Shown: positions 1 through 6,981 of the stretch, piece by piece
How the letters are laid out: each line of letters begins with the position of its first letter
Position numbering within the stretch: the stretch's first letter is position 1
NCBI RefSeq assembly: GCF_001905725.1
Contig: NZ_LIWB01000015.1
Location: 111,083-175,082 of the forward strand
Reading direction: 5' to 3'
From: Streptomyces sp. CB02400
GTDB lineage: Bacteria; Actinomycetota; Actinomycetes; Streptomycetales; Streptomycetaceae
DNA: 64,000 bases
Notes under the pieces: model-generated
What the model was told of the DNA's origin: nothing
The model's input: the letters and a program-made list of their open reading frames with translations, nothing else
Database searches by the model: none
Program-made: the position numbers and the translations under genes

Positions 1-362
1 CGATCGTCGTCGCGGTCCTCGGTGTGGTGAACACCCTCGCCCTGTCGGTGGTGGAGCGCACCCGGGAGATCGGCCTGATGCGGGCCATCGGCCTCTCGCG
101 CCGGCAGCTGCGCCGCATGATCCGCATGGAGTCGGTCGTGATCGCCCTCTTCGGTGCCCTGCTGGGCCTGGGCCTGGGCATGGGCTGGGGCGCCACCGCG
201 CAGCAGCTCCTCGCCCTGGAGGGCCTGAAGGTCCTCGACATCCCGTGGCCGACGATCATCGGCGTGTTCATCGGCTCGGCCTTCGTGGGCCTGTTCGCCG
301 CCCTGGTCCCGGCCTTCCGCGCCGGCCGCATGAACGTCCTGAACGCCATCGCCACCGACTAG
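1..362 (+). CDS. ABC transporter permease, C-terminal fragment (FtsX/MacB type)
   Basis: The window opens inside this gene; the reading frame is open from base 3 to the TAG at 360-362. The visible 119 or so residues hold the last part of an FtsX-like permease: a hydrophobic helix ending in VLGVVNTLALSV, the cytoplasmic segment VERTREIGLMRAIGLSRRQL that is the hallmark of MacB/LolC/FtsX permeases, and two further membrane helices. The C-terminal tail (AGRMNVLNAIATD) is also typical. The family exports lipids, peptides or antibiotics, or signals across the membrane, together with an ABC ATPase. It closely resembles the end of the permease encoded on the minus strand at 26732-29260, so the two look like paralogues. 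Its ATPase partner is presumably upstream, outside the window. Confidence 0.9.
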   Translation, partial: IVVAVLGVVNTLALSVVERTREIGLMRAIGLSRRQLRRMIRMESVVIALFGALLGLGLGMGWGATAQQLLALEGLKVLDIPWPTIIGVFIGSAFVGLFAALVPAFRAGRMNVLNAIATD

Positions 363-392
363 CCACCGCATACGGGGGTTGCGGGGGAAACA

Positions 393-433
393 CCCGGCGC
401 CGGAAAGTCCTTGGGGGACTTTCCGGCGCCGGG
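393..433 (+). terminator. Strong hairpin after the permease gene
   Basis: A perfect 18-bp inverted repeat (393-410 with 416-433) encloses a 5-nt loop, TTGGG, and starts 31 nt after the permease stop. There is no T run, as is usual for Streptomyces terminators. It most likely ends the transcript entering from the left. Confidence 0.75.
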
Positions 434-555
434 CGCGTCCGACCAGCCCGTCTGGGGGAGTTTGAGGACGAGGCCCGTCCAGGGCCGAACGGGGGTCCAG
501 GGGGCGGGAGCCCCCTGGAGGCCGGGCACCGACACCGCCCACCGGTCAGCGGACG
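434..555. repeat. Intergenic G/C-rich repeat between the permease and mfd
   Basis: This part of the 305-base gap before mfd resembles the repetitive intergenic sequence seen elsewhere in the window (24799-25200, 53334-53408, 61226-61298). Shared phrases are 'gtttgaggacgagg' (compare 'gtttgaggagcgg' at 61239) and 'gggggcgggagccccctgg'. I see no gene in it. Confidence 0.5.
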
Positions 556-564
556 TTGTCCACA
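556..564 (+). promoter_or_regulatory. DnaA-box match upstream of mfd
   Basis: TTGTCCACA is an exact match to the Streptomyces DnaA-box consensus, 104 bases before the mfd start. It is a single isolated box, so binding and any role are unproven. A chance match is possible in this base composition. Confidence 0.4.
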
Positions 565-573
565 GCCCAGGCA

Positions 574-610
574 CCGGGGTTGTCCAGCGACGTACGCTGG
601 ACAACCCCGG
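574..610. repeat. Perfect 16-bp inverted repeat upstream of mfd
   Basis: Bases 574-589 pair perfectly with 595-610 around the 5-nt loop ACGTA. The element ends 57 bases before the mfd start, so it would lie in the leader or at the promoter. It could be an operator, an attenuator-like hairpin or a terminator remnant. Nothing in the sequence decides between these. Confidence 0.6.
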
Positions 611-667
611 CCCGCCGCGCGCGTCGGGCCCGACGTGTTGCACACCCCCGGACGGAAAGCGCCCCGA

Positions 668-3600
668 ATGAGCCTGCACGGTCTGCTCGACGCCGTAGTC
701 AAGGACACCGCCCTCGCGGAAGCGATCGCGGCCGCCGCGGACGGCAACCGCATGCACGTCGACCTGGTCGGCCCGCCCGCGGCCCGCCCCTTCACCGTCG
801 CCGCCCTGGCCCGCGACACCGGCCGCCCCGTACTGGCGGTGACGGCCACGGGACGCGAGGCGGAGGACCTGGCCGCGGCCCTGCGCTCCCTGCTCCCGCC
901 CGAGGGCGTCGTGGAGTACCCGTCGTGGGAGACGCTGCCGCACGAGCGGCTCAGCCCCCGCAGCGACACCGTCGGCCGCCGCCTCGCCGTACTGCGCCGC
1001 CTGGCCCACCCCCGCCCCGACGACCCCGAGACCGGCCCGGTCTCCGTCGTCGTCGCGCCCGTACGCTCCGTGCTCCAGCCGCAGGTCAAGGGCCTGGGCG
1101 ACCTGGAGCCGGTGTCTTTGCGGACCGGTCAGAGCGCCGACCTGAACGAGACCGTCGAAGCCCTCGCCGCCGCCGCGTACGCGCGCGTGGAACTGGTCGA
1201 GAAGCGCGGCGAGTTCGCCGTACGGGGCGGCATCCTCGACGTGTTCCCGCCCACCGAGGAACACCCCCTGCGGGTGGAGTTCTGGGGTGACGACGTCGAG
1301 GAGATCCGCTACTTCAAGGTCGCCGACCAGCGCTCCCTGGAGGTCGCCGAGCACGGCCTGTGGGCCTCGCCCTGCCGCGAGCTGCTGCTCACCGAGGACG
1401 TGCGGGAGCGTGCGCGGGTCCTCGCCGAGCAGCATCCGGAGCTGGGGGAGCTGCTCGGGAAGATCGCCGAGGGGATCGCGGTGGAGGGCATGGAGTCCCT
1501 CGCCCCCGTCCTCGTCGACGACATGGAGCTGCTGCTGGACGTGCTGCCCAAGGGCGCCATGGCCGTCGTCTGCGACCCGGAGCGGGTGCGGACCCGGGCC
1601 GCCGACCTGGTGGCCACGAGTCAGGAGTTCCTGCAGGCGTCCTGGGCGGCCACCGCCGGTGGCGGCGAGGCCCCCATCGACGTCGGCGCCGCCTCCCTGT
1701 GGTCCATCGCGGACATCCGCGACCGGGCCCGCGAGCTGGACATGATGTGGTGGTCGGTGTCGCCGTTCGCCGCGGACGAGGAGCTGACGGAGACATATGC
1801 CGCTGACGCGGCGGGGGACACGCTCAAGCTCGGCATGCACGCCCCCGAGACCTACCGCGGCGACACCGCGCGGGCGCTGGCCGACACCAAGGGCTGGCTC
1901 GCCGACGGCTGGCGCACGGTGTTCGTCACCGAGGGCCACGGTCCGGCCGCCCGCACGGTCGAGGTGCTCGGCGGCGAGGGCATCGCCGCCCGCCTCGACA
2001 CGGACCTCGGCGAGATCACCCCGTCCGTCGTGCACGTCGCCTGCGGCTGCATCGACCACGGCTTCGTCGACCCGGCGCTCGGACTCGCCGTGCTCACCGA
2101 GACCGACCTGACCGGCCAGAAGGCATCCGGCCGCGAGGGCGCCCGGATGCCGGCCCGGCGCCGCAAGACCATCGACCCGCTCACCCTGGAGCCGGGTGAC
2201 CACATCGTCCACGAGCAGCACGGCGTGGGCCGCTACATCGAGATGGTGCAGCGCACCGTGCAGGGCGCCACCCGCGAGTACCTGGTCGTGGAGTACGCCC
2301 CCGCCAAGCGCGGCCAGCCCGGCGACCGGCTCTACATCCCCACCGACCAGCTGGAGCAGATCACCAAGTACGTCGGCGGCGAGGCCCCCACCCTGCACCG
2401 CCTGGGCGGCGCGGACTGGACCAAGACCAAGGCGCGCGCCAAGAAGGCGGTCAAGGAGATCGCCGCCGACCTGATCAAGCTCTACAGCGCCCGCATGGCC
2501 GCCCCCGGCCACGCCTTCGGCGCCGACTCGCCCTGGCAGCGCGAGCTGGAGGACGCCTTCCCGTACGCGGAGACCCCCGACCAGCTCACCACCATCGCCG
2601 AGGTCAAGGAGGACATGGAGAAGTCGGTCCCCATGGACCGCCTGATCTGCGGCGACGTCGGCTATGGCAAGACCGAGATCGCGGTCCGGGCCGCGTTCAA
2701 GGCCGTACAGGACGGCAAGCAGGTCGCCGTGCTCGTCCCCACCACGCTGCTGGTGCAGCAGCACTTCGGGACGTTCAGCGAGCGGTACGCGCAGTTCCCG
2801 GTGAACGTGCGGGCGCTGTCCCGCTTCCAGACCGACACCGAGTCGAAGGCGACCATGGAGGGCCTGCGGGAGGGCTCGGTGGACGTCGTCATCGGCACCC
2901 ACCGGCTGTTCTCCTCCGAGACCAGGTTCAAGGACCTCGGCCTGGTCATCGTCGACGAGGAACAGCGCTTCGGCGTCGAGCACAAGGAGCAGCTGAAGAA
3001 GCTGCGCGCCAACGTCGACGTGCTGACCATGTCCGCCACGCCGATCCCGCGCACCCTGGAGATGGCGGTCACCGGCATCCGCGAGATGTCGACGATCACC
3101 ACCCCGCCGGAGGAGCGGCACCCGGTGCTGACGTTCGTCGGCCCGTACGAGCAGAAGCAGATCGGCGCCGCGATCCGCCGCGAGCTGCTGCGCGAGGGCC
3201 AGGTCTTCTACATCCACAACCGGGTCGAGTCCATCGACCGCGCGGCGGCCCGGCTGCGCGAGATCGTGCCCGAGGCGCGCATCGCCACCGCCCACGGCCA
3301 GATGTCGGAGTCGGCGCTGGAGCAGGTCGTCGTCGATTTCTGGGAGAAGAAGTTCGACGTGCTGGTGTCGACGACGATCGTCGAGTCCGGCATCGACATC
3401 TCCAACGCCAACACCCTGATCGTCGAGCGCGGCGACAACTTCGGCCTCAGCCAGCTCCACCAGCTGCGCGGCCGGGTGGGACGAGGACGGGAGCGCGGGT
3501 ACGCCTACTTCCTGTACCCGCCGGAGAAGCCGCTGACGGAGACCGCGCACGAGCGGCTCGCGACGATCGCCCAGCACACCGAGATGGGTGCGGGCATGTA

Positions 3601-4225
3601 CGTGGCGATGAAGGACCTGGAGATCCGCGGCGCCGGCAACCTGCTCGGCGGCGAGCAGTCCGGGCACATCGCGGGCGTCGGCTTCGACCTGTACGTGCGG
3701 ATGGTCGGCGAGGCGGTCGCGGACTACCGGCGGCAGCTGGAGACCGGCGAGATCGAGGAGGAGCCGCCGCTCGAGGTGAAGATCGAGCTGCCCGTCGACG
3801 CGCACGTCCCGCACGACTACGCGCCCGGCGAGCGGCTGCGCCTCCAGGCGTACCGGGCGATCGCCTCCGCGAACTCGGAGGACGACATCAAGGCCGTGCG
3901 CGAGGAACTCGTCGACCGCTACGGCAAGCTGCCGGAGCCGGTGGAGAACCTGCTGCTGGTGGCGGGGCTGCGGATGCTGGCCCGTGCGTGCGGCGTCGGC
4001 GAGATCGTGCTCCAGGGCAACAACATCCGCTTCGCGCCGGTGGAGTTGCGCGAGTCCCAGGAACTGCGCCTGAAGCGCCTGTACCCCGGCACGGTCATCA
4101 AGGCGGCCGCGCACCAGGTGCTGGTCCCGCGCCCGAAGACCGCGAAGGTGGGCGGCAAGCCGCTGGTCGGGCGGGACCTGCTGGGCTGGGTCGGGGAGTT
4201 CCTGACGTCGGTCCTGGGGTCCTGA
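668..4225 (+). CDS. mfd: Transcription-repair coupling factor Mfd
   Basis: Mfd is a cytoplasmic ATP-driven translocase that removes RNA polymerase stalled at DNA lesions and recruits UvrA. At 1185 residues it has the usual family length. The order of parts is canonical: a UvrB-like N-terminal region (about 1-380), the RNAP-interacting CarD-like domain near residue 506 (PGDHIVHEQHGVGRYIEM), then the superfamily 2 helicase core. The core has Walker A GDVGYGKTE near residue 662, the DEEQ box near 762 (VIVDEEQRFG), TMSATPIPRTL, and the C-terminal helicase motifs VSTTIVESGIDI and QLRGRVGR. The TRCF C-terminal domain closes it. ATG 668 (MSLHGLLDAV) is chosen because conservation begins there; the frame stays open upstream, but that part is low-complexity repeat translation. 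Confidence 0.98.
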   Translation: MSLHGLLDAVVKDTALAEAIAAAADGNRMHVDLVGPPAARPFTVAALARDTGRPVLAVTATGREAEDLAAALRSLLPPEGVVEYPSWETLPHERLSPRSDTVGRRLAVLRRLAHPRPDDPETGPVSVVVAPVRSVLQPQVKGLGDLEPVSLRTGQSADLNETVEALAAAAYARVELVEKRGEFAVRGGILDVFPPTEEHPLRVEFWGDDVEEIRYFKVADQRSLEVAEHGLWASPCRELLLTEDVRERARVLAEQHPELGELLGKIAEGIAVEGMESLAPVLVDDMELLLDVLPKGAMAVVCDPERVRTRAADLVATSQEFLQASWAATAGGGEAPIDVGAASLWSIADIRDRARELDMMWWSVSPFAADEELTETYAADAAGDTLKLGMHAPETYRGDTARALADTKGWLADGWRTVFVTEGHGPAARTVEVLGGEGIAARLDTDLGEITPSVVHVACGCIDHGFVDPALGLAVLTETDLTGQKASGREGARMPARRRKTIDPLTLEPGDHIVHEQHGVGRYIEMVQRTVQGATREYLVVEYAPAKRGQPGDRLYIPTDQLEQITKYVGGEAPTLHRLGGADWTKTKARAKKAVKEIAADLIKLYSARMAAPGHAFGADSPWQRELEDAFPYAETPDQLTTIAEVKEDMEKSVPMDRLICGDVGYGKTEIAVRAAFKAVQDGKQVAVLVPTTLLVQQHFGTFSERYAQFPVNVRALSRFQTDTESKATMEGLREGSVDVVIGTHRLFSSETRFKDLGLVIVDEEQRFGVEHKEQLKKLRANVDVLTMSATPIPRTLEMAVTGIREMSTITTPPEERHPVLTFVGPYEQKQIGAAIRRELLREGQVFYIHNRVESIDRAAARLREIVPEARIATAHGQMSESALEQVVVDFWEKKFDVLVSTTIVESGIDISNANTLIVERGDNFGLSQLHQLRGRVGRGRERGYAYFLYPPEKPLTETAHERLATIAQHTEMGAGMYVAMKDLEIRGAGNLLGGEQSGHIAGVGFDLYVRMVGEAVADYRRQLETGEIEEEPPLEVKIELPVDAHVPHDYAPGERLRLQAYRAIASANSEDDIKAVREELVDRYGKLPEPVENLLLVAGLRMLARACGVGEIVLQGNNIRFAPVELRESQELRLKRLYPGTVIKAAAHQVLVPRPKTAKVGGKPLVGRDLLGWVGEFLTSVLGS

Positions 4226-4320
4226 CGCCGGGCCCGGGTTTCCGACGGGTCAGCGGCGCGGACGGGGAGCCGTCCACGGCGTGAGGTCGCCGTGGACGGC
4301 CCTGACGGGTGCGCGAGGCC

Positions 4321-4506
4321 TTACGGCTGGTCGGGACGGTCGCGGTCCATGCCGAGCCGGCGTTCGGCCTGCTGCTGCCCGGTGTCGATCTGCTGCTCGT
4401 ACTTGCCGCCGGTCCTCTCGTTCATCTTCCGTTCCGCGGTGTCCGAGGCCTGCTTGGCCTTGTCGCGTGCCGCCTTGTTGCTCTTGAACTTGTCGAGGAT
4501 GCCCAT
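4321..4506 (-). CDS. Small MT0933/Rv0909-like antitoxin family protein
   Basis: A 61-residue, highly charged, Lys/Gln-rich protein that begins MGILDKFKSNKAARDKAKQ and contains NERTGGKYEQQIDTG. This matches my recall of the actinobacterial MT0933-like antitoxin family (mycobacterial Rv0909), which usually reads 'KTGGKYxDKIxTG'. No toxin gene lies next to it, and the neighbours are mfd and an HNH lipoprotein. It is therefore an orphan family member and need not work as an antitoxin. The protein should be soluble and largely helical. It is convergent with mfd, about 95 bases apart. ATG 4506 has a purine-rich site just upstream (reverse of 'ctccttccgg'). Confidence 0.75.
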   Translation of the reverse strand: MGILDKFKSNKAARDKAKQASDTAERKMNERTGGKYEQQIDTGQQQAERRLGMDRDRPDQP

Positions 4507-4669
4507 GCGGGAGCTCCTTCCGGAGGGGACTCAGAACCGACGATACGCGCGCTTTGCGACGAATGCCCGTGTAACGCCGGATTGGTCTGGACCTCTCACC
4601 CGTTACGGTGAGATCCGGCACGATCCGCCCCCGTCAGGGCAGGAGTCAGATGAGCGAAGGAGGGGCGCG

Positions 4670-5449
4670 GTGACGCGGAACGAGGGATGGGGCATACGGG
4701 CCCGGAGCGCGGGCCCGGCGGTGATCGCCGCGGTGGCTCTCCTCGCCGGCTGCGAGGGAATCCAGGACGTGGAACCCCCGGCCGGTGACGGAAGCGGGAG
4801 CGCCGCCTCCGACGGACGCGCCGTCAGTCCGCTGGACAACCCCGAGGGCACCGGACCGGGCCTCGCGCCCGTGACCGGCGAGTCGGACCGGGCCGAGGCC
4901 GTCGACCTCATCGCGAAGGTGACGACCAAGGGCCGCGGACCGAAGACGGGCTACGACCGCGACGAGTTCGGCTACGCCTGGATGGACACGGCGGACGGAG
5001 TGCCGCTCGCGAGGAACGGCTGCGACACCCGCAACGACCTGCTGCGACGCGACGGCCAGGACGTGCGTTTCCGCTCCGGGTCCGACTGCGTGGTGGTCGC
5101 CATGACCCTGGCCGACCCGTACACCGGCACGACCATCGAGTGGCGCAAGCAGGAGGCCGCCGAGGTCCAGATCGACCACGTGGTGCCGCTGTCCTACAGC
5201 TGGCAGATGGGTTCGTCGCGCTGGTCGGAGAGCAAGCGCGAGCAACTCGCCAACGACCCGCTCAACCTGATCCCGGTCGACGGCGGCGCCAACTCGGCCA
5301 AGAGCGATTCCGGGCCCGCGACCTGGCTGCCGCCCGACAAGCGGGTCCGGTGCGCGTACGCGGTCCGCTTCGCCCAGGTCGCCGTCGAGTACGAGATGCC
5401 GGTGACGCCGGCCGACAAGCGCATGATGCTCGAGCAGTGCGGCGGCTGA
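4670..5449 (+). CDS. Lipoprotein with an HNH nuclease domain (DUF1524/GmrSD-C-like)
   Basis: A 259-residue exported protein. A short basic start and hydrophobic stretch lead to a lipobox, LLAGC, with the acylated Cys at residue 28. A disordered Gly/Ser/Pro linker (about 29-75) follows. The rest is the secreted HNH family of actinobacteria, with the motif QIDHVVPLSYSW (Asp169-His170), then NDPLNLIPVDGGANSAKSD with Asn199 and Asn208. These are the ligands of a beta-beta-alpha metal nuclease. It probably degrades extracellular nucleic acid from the outer face of the membrane, as a surface nuclease. GTG 4670 is preferred because GAAGGAGG lies about 8 bases upstream; ATG 4650 leads only to a seven-codon frame. 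A Cys pair (118, 140) may form a disulfide. Confidence 0.85.
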   Translation: MTRNEGWGIRARSAGPAVIAAVALLAGCEGIQDVEPPAGDGSGSAASDGRAVSPLDNPEGTGPGLAPVTGESDRAEAVDLIAKVTTKGRGPKTGYDRDEFGYAWMDTADGVPLARNGCDTRNDLLRRDGQDVRFRSGSDCVVVAMTLADPYTGTTIEWRKQEAAEVQIDHVVPLSYSWQMGSSRWSESKREQLANDPLNLIPVDGGANSAKSDSGPATWLPPDKRVRCAYAVRFAQVAVEYEMPVTPADKRMMLEQCGG

Positions 5450-5476
5450 GCGGTCCGGGCGTCGCCGCCGGGCGGG

Positions 5477-6280
5477 TCAGCTCAGGGAGTCGATGTCCAG
5501 GACGTCGCCGGCGGGCTTCTCCACCGGGACCGGCTCGTCGTAGTCGCTGAAGGAGAGGGAGCCCGGGTCGGTGGGGGACGTACTGTCGAGCCGCAGCAGG
5601 TAGGGCTCGCCCTCGGTGGCGACGTACAGCGTGAAGCGGTCGTCGCCGTCCTGCGCCTCCAGCGTGATCGCGGGCGTGCCGTCGACCGTCGTCGTCCTGC
5701 CGCGCGTCGCCCTCCCGTCGCCGTCCTCCGCGCCGCCGAGGGCCTGGTCGAGGTCGCAGAAGCCCGTGAGGTCCCCCGCGTCGGAGCCCTCGGCGGACGT
5801 CTTCATCCACTTCCCGGCCAGCAGCGCCACGGCCGCGTCCACGTCCTCCTCGGGTTCCTCCTTGCTCTGGGCCCGCAGGAACTTCTCGTCATACTTCATG
5901 TAGACGGTGTCGCCGGCCTTGATCAGCTCGGCCTCGCCCTGGCCGTCCAGCCCCATCGTGCCGGCGCAGTCGCCCCGCTTGTTCAGGGCCATGTCGATGT
6001 GGACGGTGCCGCCACCGCTGTCATCGGGGACGTCACCCGTCATCCGCAGGGACGAGGCCCCGGCCGTGGCCTTGAAGGCCTTCTCGGCGATCTCGCCGCC
6101 GGTCAGTCCGGCGAAGGGCTCCTCCTTCGGTTCCTGGGAGCGCTTCTCCTTCTCCGCCGTCTTCCGCTCGGCCGAATCGCGTGATGTGCCGGTGTCCGCC
6201 TTGTCCTCTCCGCCGCAGCCGGTGAGACCGGCGGCGGCCACGGCGGCCAGGCAGAGGGCGGCTAACGTGGTGCGACGCAT
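5477..6280 (-). CDS. LppX/LprG-like lipoprotein with a TTA codon
   Basis: A 267-residue lipoprotein. The signal peptide ends in the lipobox LTGC, with Cys at residue 22. After a charged Lys/Glu-rich linker (about 25-55), the body resembles LppX/LprAFG-type lipid-binding lipoproteins: IAEKAFKATAGASSLRMTGD, then beta-strand repeats such as GTVHIDMALNKRGDCAGTM and a C-terminal region, TLEAQDGDDRFTLYVATEGE. Such proteins carry lipids or act as cell-surface accessory factors; the ligand here is unknown. Leu6 is encoded by TTA (bases 6263-6265 on the minus strand), so translation should need the bldA tRNA at 30485. It lies 21 bases after the 159-residue gene at 6302, so the two probably share a transcript. 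It converges on the HNH gene with only 27 bases between. Confidence 0.85.
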   Translation of the reverse strand: MRRTTLAALCLAAVAAAGLTGCGGEDKADTGTSRDSAERKTAEKEKRSQEPKEEPFAGLTGGEIAEKAFKATAGASSLRMTGDVPDDSGGGTVHIDMALNKRGDCAGTMGLDGQGEAELIKAGDTVYMKYDEKFLRAQSKEEPEEDVDAAVALLAGKWMKTSAEGSDAGDLTGFCDLDQALGGAEDGDGRATRGRTTTVDGTPAITLEAQDGDDRFTLYVATEGEPYLLRLDSTSPTDPGSLSFSDYDEPVPVEKPAGDVLDIDSLS

Positions 6281-6301
6281 GGTGGATTCCCTTCGGGAGT
6301 T

Positions 6302-6781
6302 CTAGAAGTTGCCGTTGCCGATGATCTCGCCGTCGGCGTCGTAGACGGTGACGAGGCCGTTGTCGCTCTGCTTCCAGTCGGCGAACGCGGAGGCGATGAG
6401 CTTGGCGGGGCCCGTGCCCTCGCCCATGATCCCGCCGGTGAAGTCGGTGTAGACGTCGGCGGCGTCGAGGATGTCGTTCTGCTCGTCCGCGCCCTGGACC
6501 TTGGTGATGTGCGAGACGGCGTCCTTCTCCTGCGGCGTCCCGTTCTTCTGCACGAACGCCTTGAACTGCTCGGCCTGGGACGCCTTCTCGGTGCCCTTGT
6601 CCTCGGCGGGCTTCGCGTCCGACTTGCCGTCCGACTTCGTACCGCCGGACTGCTGCTCCGCGGACGCCGAGGTGCCCTTGTCGCCGGAACCGCCGTCCGA
6701 GTCACCGGAGTTCGCCGAGGCGACACCGATGACGACGATCCCCACGACGGCGCCCAGCGCGATCTTGCTCTTCATGCCCAT
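6302..6781 (-). CDS. Small exported or membrane-anchored protein of unknown function
   Basis: A 159-residue protein starting MGMKSKIALGAVVGIVVIGV, that is, an N-terminal membrane helix or signal sequence. A Ser/Asp/Gly/Lys-rich linker follows (about 22-70). A folded C-terminal domain has the segments AEQFKAFVQKNGTPQEKDAV and FTGGIMGEGTGPAKLIASAF. I do not recognise the domain with certainty; similar small proteins are common in Streptomyces. ATG 6781 is chosen because GGGAGG sits 8 bases upstream on the minus strand. Longer in-frame starts exist but give an Arg/Gly-rich, unlikely N-terminus. It is the first gene of a two-gene unit with the TTA-containing lipoprotein at 5477. Confidence 0.75.
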   Translation of the reverse strand: MGMKSKIALGAVVGIVVIGVASANSGDSDGGSGDKGTSASAEQQSGGTKSDGKSDAKPAEDKGTEKASQAEQFKAFVQKNGTPQEKDAVSHITKVQGADEQNDILDAADVYTDFTGGIMGEGTGPAKLIASAFADWKQSDNGLVTVYDADGEIIGNGNF

Positions 6782-6857
6782 GACTGTGTCCCTCCCGACG
6801 TGGCCACCGCCGCCTGCCGACGGTCGCTCGTTCGCGGGGTCAATAAGAACAGATGCT

Positions 6858-6903
6858 GTGAACCGAGTCAACAACGTTCACGGTGACGAATGCGTATACG
6901 CAT
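6858..6903. promoter_or_regulatory. Candidate operators upstream of the methylase-like gene
   Basis: Two symmetric elements lie in the 200-base divergent gap. The first is a split repeat, GTGAAC (6858-6863), 12 bases, then GTTCAC (6876-6881). The second is the perfect 14-bp palindrome ATGCGTATACGCAT (6890-6903). They are 78 to 124 bases before the ATG at 6982. The GTGAAC-N12-GTTCAC pattern occurs again inside the downstream gene. Confidence 0.5.
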
Positions 6904-6981
6904 GTGAAACATGAATCTTGCGCGCGTCGGTATGCTCGTCGCCACACACGGAGCAGAGGGAAACAGGGCGGGGTGCCGGGC

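Noticed and set aside
359..4114. A very long open frame on the minus strand across mfd (over 1200 codons)
   Set aside because: It mirrors mfd codon by codon, is dominated by Arg/Gly/Leu/Val, has no recognisable domain and no ribosome site. Long antisense frames are normal in high-G/C genomes.
4321..4506. A toxin-antitoxin operon around the MT0933-like gene
   Set aside because: No toxin-like gene is adjacent on either strand, so only the orphan family member is reported.
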